64,000 bases of DNA from an uncultured Clostridia bacterium. GTDB taxonomy: Bacteria > Bacillota > Clostridia > Oscillospirales > Ruminococcaceae. This document shows positions 1 through 8,360 of this stretch, one piece after another. The stretch spans positions 1 to 64,000 of the forward strand of contig CANQWD010000013.1 in assembly GCA_947627465.1 (NCBI GenBank), in the 5' to 3' direction. The notes beneath the pieces are model-generated. The model was not told the origin of the DNA. It did no database searches and saw only the letters and a list, made by a program, of their open reading frames with translations. Made by a program: the position numbers and the translations under genes. Each line of letters opens with the position of its first letter. The first letter of the stretch is position 1.

Positions 1-1
1 A

Positions 2-64
2 CTTGATATCGTTTTTCTTGCGGTTATTTATATGGCTATGGTTTTAGATGCAATTTTAATGTGA
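2..64 (+). CDS. C-terminal end of an upstream phage ORF (partial, truncated by window edge)
   Basis: Open frame from base 2 reading LDIVFLAVIYMAMVLDAILM then TGA at 62-64; very short. Confidence 0.3.
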   Translation, partial: LDIVFLAVIYMAMVLDAILM

Positions 65-74
65 ACAGGCTCTA

Positions 75-875
75 ATGAAAAAGATCTTTAGCACAGAAAA
101 TGCTCCTCCGAGCGGCGGCGACTATATCAAAGACGGACTGATTTTTTGCGGAAAATGCAACACTCCGAAGCAATGCCGCACGGAGATCGACGGCGAAGAG
201 ATCTTTATACCGGTGTGGTGCGAATGTTCCGAACATGCGTATGCGGAAGAAAAACAGCGTAACAAAGATATCGAACATGCGTTTAAAGCGGCGGCGCTTC
301 GCCGTCTATCGATGATGGGCGACAAGCTGTCCGGGTGTACATTCTCAGGCGCGGATAAAGGCGGCGACAATGCGCGAAGTTTTAAAATATGCGAACGTTA
401 CGTTGAAAAATTTCCGCAAATGCTAAAAGATAATCGCGGACTGCTGCTTTTCGGCAGCGTCGGCACGGGAAAGACATTCGCGGCGGCATGTATCGCGAAC
501 GCGCTGTTAGAACAAAATTACTCGGTGGTGATGACCTCGCTGGTAACGCTCATTGACGGCACGGACGAAATTATTCGGCGAATGAACGAGATAGATCTGC
601 TGATACTTGACGATCTCGGTGCGGAACGCTCCACGGATTACGGCTTTGAACGCATTTACGCGGTGTGCGACGCACGTTATCGGAGCAACAAGCCCGTGAT
701 CTATACGTCAAATTTGCCGCTCGATACGTTCAAGCACGCGGAAGATATTCGGTGCGCGAGAATTTACGATCGCGTTCTGGAGCGGTGCTATCCCGTGGAG
801 TTCCGCGGGGTAAGTCATCGCAAACGCGAAGCTCGGCGCGGGTTTGAGGAAATGAACAAATTGTTGGAGGTGTGA
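75..875 (+). CDS. DnaC/IstB-like AAA+ ATPase (phage replication helicase loader or MuB-like role)
   Basis: Walker A GSVGTGKT, Walker B LLILDDLGAE, N-terminal Cys cluster GKCNTPKQC...WCEC. Confidence 0.85.
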   Translation: MKKIFSTENAPPSGGDYIKDGLIFCGKCNTPKQCRTEIDGEEIFIPVWCECSEHAYAEEKQRNKDIEHAFKAAALRRLSMMGDKLSGCTFSGADKGGDNARSFKICERYVEKFPQMLKDNRGLLLFGSVGTGKTFAAACIANALLEQNYSVVMTSLVTLIDGTDEIIRRMNEIDLLILDDLGAERSTDYGFERIYAVCDARYRSNKPVIYTSNLPLDTFKHAEDIRCARIYDRVLERCYPVEFRGVSHRKREARRGFEEMNKLLEV

Positions 876-1273
876 GAATGACAAATGAGGATTGGAAGCG
901 CATAGAGGAACAGCTCTCCTATCCGTTAGGCAGAGCAAAGATGATTATTGATGGATATAACGTGACGCTTGCGTGCGAACCGGAGAAGCCACTTCATTAT
1001 GTTATCATGGTGTATATTGACGGGGAATTTCGGGCGAAATGGGTAATGGAGGATTGCGATATTCGCCGTAAGTTTTGCAGCCGTCACACAAAATGCTTCC
1101 TTGATCAAAAAACTCGTAACCGCTTAAAGCGCGAGAAAAAAGCATTTCGCGAAAAAGTAAAAAAACAGTTTACCACAGAGTATTATCTTCCATATTGGAA
1201 CAGCTTTAAGATGATGAAATCGCATTTCATAAAAAACAATTCATCTATTGAATTAGCAAAGGAGCCAATATGA
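872..1273 (+). CDS. Hypothetical phage protein
   Basis: ORF overlapping the neighbouring ORFs by 4 nt on each side (operon-like). Confidence 0.6.
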   Translation: MRMTNEDWKRIEEQLSYPLGRAKMIIDGYNVTLACEPEKPLHYVIMVYIDGEFRAKWVMEDCDIRRKFCSRHTKCFLDQKTRNRLKREKKAFREKVKKQFTTEYYLPYWNSFKMMKSHFIKNNSSIELAKEPI

Positions 1274-1572
1274 TACATGAAGTAAAATGCCGCCCCGAAT
1301 ATTTTGCGGCGTTAGCAGATGGCAGAAAATCGTTTGAAGTGCGCAAAAAAGACCGTCCGTATCAAGTGGGAGATATTCTTGCGGTAAATGAATTTGTGCC
1401 GTTTGAATACAAATTTTGTTCGGAAGATGAGTGCGAAAGATTTTCACGCACGTCTGAAAGCGGCAGATATTCGGGGAATTGCTTGCTGTTCAAAATCACA
1501 TATATTTTGGACGATACAAATTTCTGCAAGGATGGAATGGTAATTCTCGGACTTGCACGGTGCGAAATATAA
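1270..1572 (+). CDS. DUF3850/ASCH-PUA-like phage protein
   Basis: MIHEVKCRPEYFAALADGRKSFEVRKKDRPYQVGDIL matches DUF3850 pattern. Confidence 0.75.
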   Translation: MIHEVKCRPEYFAALADGRKSFEVRKKDRPYQVGDILAVNEFVPFEYKFCSEDECERFSRTSESGRYSGNCLLFKITYILDDTNFCKDGMVILGLARCEI

Positions 1573-1669
1573 TAGCTTTGGGGGAATTTTCCCCCGCTTA
1601 ATGCGGCTCATCGAACGGTTGCAAGCCCGTGAAAACGCAGAGCAAGCAAAATAATAAAGGAGGATCATT

Positions 1670-1912
1670 ATGACAAAATTCAAGAAGATCTCTAAAGCTC
1701 GGAGCATTACTATTCCCAAGGATATCGCGGCACATTTGGATTTAGACGCGGGAACTGCAGTAGATCTGACGGCGGCGGACGGCAAACTGATCGTTACAAA
1801 GCACGCTGATACTTGCCGCTTTTGCGGCGGCGCGGAAAACGTCAAGCAATTCGGAGATGTTTTTGTGTGCCCGATTTGTGCGGCACGGCTGTACAAGGAG
1901 GTGTGCGATTGA
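1670..1912 (+). CDS. AbrB/SpoVT-like protein with C-terminal zinc ribbon
   Basis: ISKARSITIPKDIAAHLDLDAGTAVDLTAADGKLIV swapped-hairpin motif plus CRFCGG...CPICAARL; RBS aaaggaggatcatt. Confidence 0.7.
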   Translation: MTKFKKISKARSITIPKDIAAHLDLDAGTAVDLTAADGKLIVTKHADTCRFCGGAENVKQFGDVFVCPICAARLYKEVCD

Positions 1913-2553
1913 TGGACGAAATTACCGAAAAAGTGCGGGAGTTGAGCGCTGTTAAGACGCAGATCGCGGCGCTCTCCGAGCGCAAAAAAGAACTTGAAGC
2001 GTATTTTTTGTAACGCGGCAGCGAAGACGTTATCGACACCAAATACAAATCGCGAACATACGCCGACGCGGAAAGCCAAGCCGCCGTTACTTACACCGAG
2101 GCGCAGTCGCTTGAAATTTCCGCGCCGAATTATCTCGAAAACTCACTCGGAGAAAATGTTTTTAAAGATATTTTCAAAGAGGAGATTAAGCGCGAGATCA
2201 AGCCGCAAAGCAAGGATATTGAGCGAATGCTGATTGGTGTGTACACGGGCGACTACATAAAATCCACGCCCGCGGAGGTTATCGCGCAGCTGCCCTGCGA
2301 TGACAAAGCAAAGGCGGCGCTCGCTAAAAAACTCAAGGGCGCTAAATTTGAGACTGACCGCGACAATCTTATAAATATCGGCGGCTTGTCCGAGGATGAC
2401 GCGGGAGATTACGCATATATGTACGCCGAGGCGGTTGTGTGGCAAACGCTCTGCCGCGTTGCGGAGATGTCCGGCGCGGATAAAGAGTGCATTATCCGGA
2501 GCATAAATCTCGGCGTGTCGGTAGATAGTTCCACGAAAATCGCGGTGACGTAA
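1912..2553 (+). pseudogene. Phage early protein, ORF interrupted by in-frame TAA at 2011-2013
   Basis: MDEITEKVRELSAVKTQIAALSERKKELEAYFL-stop-RGSEDVIDTKYKSRTYADAES... continues in the same frame to 2553. Confidence 0.65.
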
Positions 2554-2554
2554 A

Positions 2555-3058
2555 ATGGCGACGGGAAAACAAATACAACGGATATACGCGCTGGGAGCAA
2601 AATGCGGGCTGTTGGATCGCGAGCGCGGTAACGACGATGATCTGCATTTATGGATAAAACAGTGGTCGCGAAAAGATCACATTTCAGAGCTTACCGAAAA
2701 GCAAGCGGATTTTATTATCGCTCGGCTAATCGATTATCAAAACAACGTATGCCCGCCAAAGCCCGCTGATATTGAGCCGATAACGGGAGCACAGCAAAGC
2801 TTTTGTTTTCGGTTAACATATAAGCTGGCGCAGGTTTCCCCCTCGGAGATCGATGTGCGCGAACGTCTTCGCGGGCTTATTTGCAAGGTCACCAACAGAA
2901 ACATTCAAACGGACGGAGATATTTTTTATAAGGTGACGCGCAATGAGGGTACACAGATAATCGAAATGCTGAAAAGGATAATCCGCTCTGAGGAGCGCAA
3001 AAAGAAACGGGGTGAGAAAAATGGGACTGGCACAGCTGGTAAAACTCAGCCACCTTAA
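2555..3058 (+). CDS. GemA-like regulatory protein (DUF1018)
   Basis: MATGKQIQRIYALGAKCGL...DHISELTEKQADFIIARL...ITGAQQSFCFRL typical of Mu GemA family. Confidence 0.75.
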   Translation: MATGKQIQRIYALGAKCGLLDRERGNDDDLHLWIKQWSRKDHISELTEKQADFIIARLIDYQNNVCPPKPADIEPITGAQQSFCFRLTYKLAQVSPSEIDVRERLRGLICKVTNRNIQTDGDIFYKVTRNEGTQIIEMLKRIIRSEERKKKRGEKNGTGTAGKTQPP

Positions 3059-3281
3059 TGCTGAGCAGCAGGAAATTGTTGATATAATTGGTATGGATTG
3101 TTATCGTGATCTTATTGAAAAATTTGGAGGAGACAGGATTTACATACCGAAAGCAAAAAGCCTTATTCCCGCCTCAGAGTTGGCACATGAAATTCGGCTC
3201 AGGCGGCAGAACGGCGATAGGAATGAACAGATAGCACACGACCTTGAAATTCCGTTCGCCGATGTGCGAAAAATAAAATAA
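3012..3281 (+). CDS. Mor transcription activator family protein
   Basis: IVDIIGMDCYRDLIEKFGGDRIYIPKAKSL...LRRQNGDRNEQIAHDLEIPFADVRKIK; Mor/C family layout; initiation probably at an internal Met (MGLAQL). Confidence 0.75.
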   Translation: MRKMGLAQLVKLSHLNAEQQEIVDIIGMDCYRDLIEKFGGDRIYIPKAKSLIPASELAHEIRLRRQNGDRNEQIAHDLEIPFADVRKIK

Positions 3282-3286
3282 TTTTT

Positions 3287-3313
3287 CCCTCGGTTTAAAG
3301 CCGAGGGTTTTTC
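3287..3313 (+). terminator. Intrinsic terminator after mor-like gene
   Basis: CCCTCGG tttaaag CCGAGGG followed by TTTTT. Confidence 0.8.
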
Positions 3314-3338
3314 TGTCATTATTTTATGGCGCTGAAAA

Positions 3339-3384
3339 TTACCGTAAATCTTTGGTGTACAAAAAATATTTTTAATGGTATAAT
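3339..3384 (+). promoter_or_regulatory. Candidate Mor-dependent middle promoter
   Basis: TATAAT at 3379-3384 without -35 consensus; small dyad (t)tACC-N10-GGTgta centred about -42. Confidence 0.4.
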
Positions 3385-3416
3385 GAAAAAAACAAAACCG
3401 CAAGCGAGGTGAAATT

Positions 3417-3728
3417 ATGGATTTTGACACGATATTCAACATTGTTATTACGACGGGAATGGGCGTTATTACGTTCTTTTTAAAATATTTTTTCGATAAG
3501 CTGAACAGTCGCGCCTCCAAAGAAGAACTTCACGAACTAAAGGAAAAAATTGAAAACGCGGACGACAAATACGCGAGTAAGTCCGAACTTAACGAGCTGA
3601 AAAAGTCTATAGAGAAAATTGAAAACAATATTGACTTTTTAAAGGAAAATACCGTGCGCAATTCGGATTTTATACGTACGATGTCGCGGCTTGAGGAAAA
3701 GATCGACAGCTTAAAGCGAGGTGAATAA
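3417..3728 (+). CDS. Small phage protein, N-terminal TM plus coiled coil (Mu gp25/DUF2730-like position)
   Basis: Hydrophobic N-terminus then ELHELKEKIENADDKYASKSELNELKKSIEKIENN. Confidence 0.55.
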   Translation: MDFDTIFNIVITTGMGVITFFLKYFFDKLNSRASKEELHELKEKIENADDKYASKSELNELKKSIEKIENNIDFLKENTVRNSDFIRTMSRLEEKIDSLKRGE

Positions 3729-4050
3729 GTTGGATTTTGAAAGAATTCGGCGAGAGAAATTTTTGGACAATAACGCGCGGGTGCTGCGAGCAGTGAATGC
3801 TCTCCGCGAAAGGTATGTCAAGGTAGGAGATCTGGAATACGGCTTGGGCGCGGAAATGAGCGCGGCGGAAATATCCGACTGCGTAAATTACCTTAACGAG
3901 AGCGGTTACATAAAGCTTCGCACCGTCGATGGGCACTCGGAGATCGCCGATCTTGCCGACGCGGAAATGTGCAAGATCGAGGCAAAGCTCACGGCAAAAG
4001 GCATTGCGTTTTTAAATGGCAAAGTCAACGATCCGTGCATAAGGCGGTGA
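3721..4050 (+). CDS. Phage winged-helix-like protein (Mu gp26-like position)
   Basis: ARVLRAVNALRERYVKVGDLEYGLGAEMSAAEISDCVNYLNESGYIKLR; TTG start probable at 3730. Confidence 0.5.
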   Translation: MNKLDFERIRREKFLDNNARVLRAVNALRERYVKVGDLEYGLGAEMSAAEISDCVNYLNESGYIKLRTVDGHSEIADLADAEMCKIEAKLTAKGIAFLNGKVNDPCIRR

Positions 4051-4054
4051 TCTT

Positions 4055-4597
4055 ATGAGCAACCGGAAACACAGCAAGATCGACGCGCTGCCGTCGGATA
4101 TAAAATCGGCGGTCGAAGAAATGATACTTGGCAACTACACCTACCGCGACGTGTGCAATTTCGTTCGAGATACGGCAAACGTTACACTTTCCGAGGCGGC
4201 GGTTTGCAGATATGCTCAAGGGCTTAACGCCACGGTGCAGGATCTGCGTTTGGCAAGTGAGAATATGCGCACGCTCACCGAGGAAATGGCGAAATATCCG
4301 CAATTGGATACCACCGAGGGGATCGCACGTCTCGTTTCGCACAAGGTTCTGTCGGCGGTTCGGGAGCTTAGCGATGACGATTTAAAAAATTCAGACCCGC
4401 TGAAGCTTATAGATCGCTGTACGGCACTTATTCGCGCGGTCGCGTACAAAAACGAGAACGATACGCGCGTGAAAAACCTTAAAGACGTAGCGTTCGAGAG
4501 CTTTAAGGAAGAAATATTCGACGCTATGGCGAAAGAGGAGCCGGAGCTGTATAAGCAGTTGGTGCGGTTCATATCCGCTCGAAAGGACGTGGAATAA
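4055..4597 (+). CDS. DUF3486 / Mu gp27-like protein
   Basis: RKHSKIDALPSDIKSAVEEMILGNYTYRDVCNFV...LSEAAVCRYAQ pattern. Confidence 0.75.
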   Translation: MSNRKHSKIDALPSDIKSAVEEMILGNYTYRDVCNFVRDTANVTLSEAAVCRYAQGLNATVQDLRLASENMRTLTEEMAKYPQLDTTEGIARLVSHKVLSAVRELSDDDLKNSDPLKLIDRCTALIRAVAYKNENDTRVKNLKDVAFESFKEEIFDAMAKEEPELYKQLVRFISARKDVE

Positions 4598-5088
4598 TGC
4601 TGTATGTTCTGTTCGTCCAAAGCGGACGCGAGCTGACAATAATCGAGGAACTTCGGCGAAAAAATATATCCGCGTACTGTCCGCGGCAATTAAAAGCAGA
4701 ACGCCGCCGCGGACATTGGCGATATGTAGAACGTATCATCTTTACGGGGTATGTTTTCGTAGACGTTCCCGAACTTCAACCATGGGTGTGGCACACCGTG
4801 ATGAAATGCGTCGGCGCTATACGATTTATAAGCAAACTTCCTTTGCCGCCCGATGAGGACGATTATATTCGGCGGCTTTGCAATGACGGGGACTGTATCG
4901 GAATTTCACGCGGATATGTTTTGGATAATATTCTGCATATCACAAGCGGATTCCTAAAAAATCTCGAACATGAGATCATTAAATTCAATCGGCGCGGGAA
5001 ACGCGCCTCGGCGGATGTTACGATCTACGGTGAAAAACACAGAATTATTTTCTCTGTGGAATTTGACGCTCCGCCCGCATTACCGTGA
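4597..5088 (+). CDS. NusG-like (LoaP-like) transcription elongation/antitermination factor
   Basis: NGN-type MLYVLFVQSGRELTIIEELRRKNISAYCPRQ...IIFTGYVFVDV and C-terminal KOW-like segment. Confidence 0.8.
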   Translation: MLYVLFVQSGRELTIIEELRRKNISAYCPRQLKAERRRGHWRYVERIIFTGYVFVDVPELQPWVWHTVMKCVGAIRFISKLPLPPDEDDYIRRLCNDGDCIGISRGYVLDNILHITSGFLKNLEHEIIKFNRRGKRASADVTIYGEKHRIIFSVEFDAPPALP

Positions 5089-5120
5089 TAAGCTCCGGCA
5101 GTGCAAAAAATATTGTTAAA

Positions 5121-5260
5121 ACGCCTTAGATAACTTTGGCGTAATGGGCGAAGCTATACCCTCGAAAAAACGAGCCGAGAATTGCGTTTTAAGGGCTGCC
5201 AGATTTTCGAGGTATAGTTTCCCCTGTTTTTATAAAACGGTGCTCTAAAAAGGGCGTATA
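5121..5260 (+). ncRNA. Structured leader between NusG-like gene and late operon
   Basis: Stem ACGCC-N12-GGCGT (5121-5142); long stem GGGcGAAGCTATACCcTCGAAAA (5146-5168) with TTTTCGAGGTATAGTTTCCCC (5204-5224); internal CTCG-A6-CGAG. Confidence 0.55.
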
Positions 5261-5297
5261 ACGCTTAAAAAGGCATATCCGAGAACGAGGTGATGTT

Positions 5298-5756
5298 ATG
5301 AGCAGAAAAAAGAAAAGTATCGCGGCGCTGGGTGCGGCAATCGCGGAACACGAAAAAATGAATAATTCCACCTCGACCTCTGCGGTGCAGCAGCTTGTCG
5401 AGGCGTTTTTGTCCACCAATAATCCCGCGAAAAGAGCAAAGAAAATCGCCGAAATTAAATCGCGGTGCGGCGGTATCGCGGAACTGTTTGCGGAAAACAC
5501 GGAGCTGATCACCGCAGAAGTCGAACAGGCGCTCATCAGAGCGGCGACAGGCTACACCGTTACTGAACGCAGAACAAAATATGTGAACGGCGTTAAAACC
5601 GTGGAAACAATTGAAAAGCATATCGCTCCGTCACAAGCGGCAATCGAATTTTATCTTGTAAATAAAAATCCCGAGGGCTATTCAAAATCGGGCGGTACTT
5701 CCGGCGACGGAGAGGGAAAAATTGCGGAAATCGTGGAGGCGTTAAAAAATGGATAA
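5298..5756 (+). CDS. Phage terminase small subunit-like protein
   Basis: IRAATGYTVTERRTKYVNG...ETIEKHIAPSQAAIEFYLVNKNPEGYS; directly upstream of TerL. Confidence 0.7.
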   Translation: MSRKKKSIAALGAAIAEHEKMNNSTSTSAVQQLVEAFLSTNNPAKRAKKIAEIKSRCGGIAELFAENTELITAEVEQALIRAATGYTVTERRTKYVNGVKTVETIEKHIAPSQAAIEFYLVNKNPEGYSKSGGTSGDGEGKIAEIVEALKNG

Positions 5757-6999
5757 AATAGCTTTTACGGATAAGCAAAATGAATTTATTCGCACGCTTA
5801 AACAGGATAAATTAAAGCGGATTAACGTCCTAGAGGGTTCGGTACGTTCGGGAAAAACGTGGATCTCTCTTATCGCTTGGGCGGTCTGGGTGGCGATGCG
5901 CCCAAAAGATTATTTGTATATGATGTGTGCTAAGTCGCTTAAAACATTGTATCGAAATTGCCTTTTGCCGCTTCAGGGACTTGTCGGCGAAAACAATTTT
6001 AAATTTTCGCTCTCCAAAAAGGAGGGCGTTTTATTTGGCAGAAAAATAATGCTGGAGGGCGCGAACGATCAGCGAAGCGAGGGGAAAATACGAGGTATTA
6101 CGCTTGGCGGCGCGTACTGTGATGAGCTGACGCTGTTCCCAGAGGATTTTTTCGCCATGCTGCTGTCACGTTTGTCCGAACCCGGGGCAAAGCTTATCGC
6201 GACGACTAACCCCGATGTTCCTACGCATTGGCTGTTAAAAGAATATCTGAAGAACGAAAATTTGACGGACGATCTATTTCGAATGTTTTTTCATATCGAC
6301 GACAATACCACGCTTGATAAGGGATATGTCGAAAGTTTGAAAAAAGAATACACGGGCGTTTACTATGATCGTTTTATTTTGGGCAAGTGGGTAGTCGCGA
6401 ACGGCGCTATATACAAGGTTTTTTCGGATTCTCCGACAGCCTTTTACACAAAGGATATTCCGCATTTCGATTATATAAATATCGGCTTGGATTTCGGTGG
6501 CAACGGCTCTCAGCACGCGCTTGTCTGCTCCGGGATAACCCACGATATGCGACGTTTATACGCATTAAAGACCGAACGCATTCCTGCCGCGGATATGACC
6601 CCGCAAACGCTGTACAGGCGCGTTTTCGACTTTTGCATTGAGATAAAAGAAAAATACGGAACAGTTTCCGCGCTTTACGCCGACAGCACCGAGCAGACGC
6701 TTATAGCGGGCTTGCGTCAAGCGCTTCGTCCGATCGAAATTATCGTTAAAAACGCGCTTAAGCGCGAGATCAACGACCGAATACGCGCAACAACAATGCT
6801 GATGGGCGGCGGAAGATTTTTTATGCTTTCCGCAGAGTGTCAGACGCTTATTGACGCGTTCCAAGGCGCGGTCTGGGACGATAAAGTTGTCGGGAAAGAG
6901 GTTCGGCTCGACGACGGAACGTCAGATATTGATACGCTCGACGCGTTCGAGTACTCGTTTGAGCGGTACATTCCGCAGCTGATAAGGAGCGAAAAATGA
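5749..6999 (+). CDS. Phage terminase large subunit (PBSX-type)
   Basis: VLEGSVRSGKTWISL Walker A, GAYCDELTLF Walker B, nuclease segment NIGLDFGGNGSQHA. Confidence 0.9.
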   Translation: MDKIAFTDKQNEFIRTLKQDKLKRINVLEGSVRSGKTWISLIAWAVWVAMRPKDYLYMMCAKSLKTLYRNCLLPLQGLVGENNFKFSLSKKEGVLFGRKIMLEGANDQRSEGKIRGITLGGAYCDELTLFPEDFFAMLLSRLSEPGAKLIATTNPDVPTHWLLKEYLKNENLTDDLFRMFFHIDDNTTLDKGYVESLKKEYTGVYYDRFILGKWVVANGAIYKVFSDSPTAFYTKDIPHFDYINIGLDFGGNGSQHALVCSGITHDMRRLYALKTERIPAADMTPQTLYRRVFDFCIEIKEKYGTVSALYADSTEQTLIAGLRQALRPIEIIVKNALKREINDRIRATTMLMGGGRFFMLSAECQTLIDAFQGAVWDDKVVGKEVRLDDGTSDIDTLDAFEYSFERYIPQLIRSEK

Positions 7000-8360
7000 A
7001 CGTTTTAAGAAAATTAAAAAGCCTTGTAAAGGGCTTTGGAAAAGGCGGTGACGATATGGAGGATATTGCGGATGTTTCAAAGCTTGAAACGGCTGTAAGC
7101 GCTGTAATGCGTGAAAAATCGCGGGAATGGTGGGATATTTTTCAAGGAGCTTTACCGCAGAAAACAACGCATAAAAATTTCAAGCCGCTGCCGACAGCGT
7201 ATATTTCTACGGCGTATCTCGCGCAATTGGTAACGGGCGAAATAAAATACGAGCTTGCCGATGAGCGGCTGAACGTGTTCGTGCAAAAGAACTTGATCCC
7301 CAATCTGGACAGGATCGTGCAGCTGACGCTTGTCGGAGGCTACACCGTCATAAAGCCGTACATAACGCGCTCCGGCGAGGTGTTTTTCGATGTGGGAACA
7401 TCGCGGGATTTTTTGCCCGTAATGTTCGATGAAAACGGACACGTCACCGAGGGAATATTTTTCGAGCGCATACGCTACAAGGGCAAAATATACGAGCGGC
7501 GCGAACATCACCGATTTGACGGCAAAATGCATTTTGTACATAATTCCGCGTATTTGTACGGCACTCGACATCACGTGGAATTATCCGAAATACCGCGCTG
7601 GGAAACGCTGCTTACCGAGGGCGCGATACCGTCGGATATTCCGATGATTGCGACATTCCGCACGCCATACGCTAACAATATTGACCTCGACAGCGAGCTT
7701 CCGATCTCGCTTTTCGCAAACTCCGTCCAAACGCTGCACGATATTGATTACGCGCACTCGGAGTACATCGCGGAATTCAAAAAAATGTCCGCGAAAGTTT
7801 TTGGCAGCGGAGATATTTTTCAAGGTAAAAACGGTATTACCGATGATTATTTTGTTACTGTTGAGAGCGACTTTAACACTACGCTTGACAATCAGATAAT
7901 GGCTTATGCGCCGCCAATTCGCGAGGAAGCTCACAAGGCGGCGATAAATACGGAACTTAGGCTCTACGAGGTGCAGATCGGCGTTTCGAGCGGCACATTC
8001 ACATTTGATACGCAAAAGGGCTTAGTTACGGCGACGCAGGTGCTTTCAGAGGACAGGACTACATACAACACCGTTTCGCAGCTCCAACGGCAACTCCGAC
8101 CTTCGCTCGAGGCTCTTGCAAAAATTACCGCGAACTTGGCGCGTTTTTACGGCTATGAGGTCGCGGACGGTGAGCCTGCTATCGAGTTCGGCGACAGCGT
8201 TTTCGAGGACACGGGAACGGAATTTAATCGGCGTTTTCAAATGGTTCAAGCGGGCTTGCTAAGACCCGAGGATTTCAACGCTTGGTATTTCGGACTTCCG
8301 ATTGATAAGGCAAAGGCAATGCTGCCAAAAATGACAGAAGCGTTTGGTGGTGACGAATAA
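6996..8360 (+). CDS. Phage portal protein (SPP1 gp6-like)
   Basis: 454 aa between TerL and MuF; SREWWDIFQG...ATQVLSEDRTTYNTVSQLQ. Confidence 0.85.
   Translation: MNVLRKLKSLVKGFGKGGDDMEDIADVSKLETAVSAVMREKSREWWDIFQGALPQKTTHKNFKPLPTAYISTAYLAQLVTGEIKYELADERLNVFVQKNLIPNLDRIVQLTLVGGYTVIKPYITRSGEVFFDVGTSRDFLPVMFDENGHVTEGIFFERIRYKGKIYERREHHRFDGKMHFVHNSAYLYGTRHHVELSEIPRWETLLTEGAIPSDIPMIATFRTPYANNIDLDSELPISLFANSVQTLHDIDYAHSEYIAEFKKMSAKVFGSGDIFQGKNGITDDYFVTVESDFNTTLDNQIMAYAPPIREEAHKAAINTELRLYEVQIGVSSGTFTFDTQKGLVTATQVLSEDRTTYNTVSQLQRQLRPSLEALAKITANLARFYGYEVADGEPAIEFGDSVFEDTGTEFNRRFQMVQAGLLRPEDFNAWYFGLPIDKAKAMLPKMTEAFGGDE

Noticed and set aside
1580-1595. GGGGGAATTTTCCCCC palindrome
   Set aside because: No T-tract and short; not enough to call a terminator or operator.
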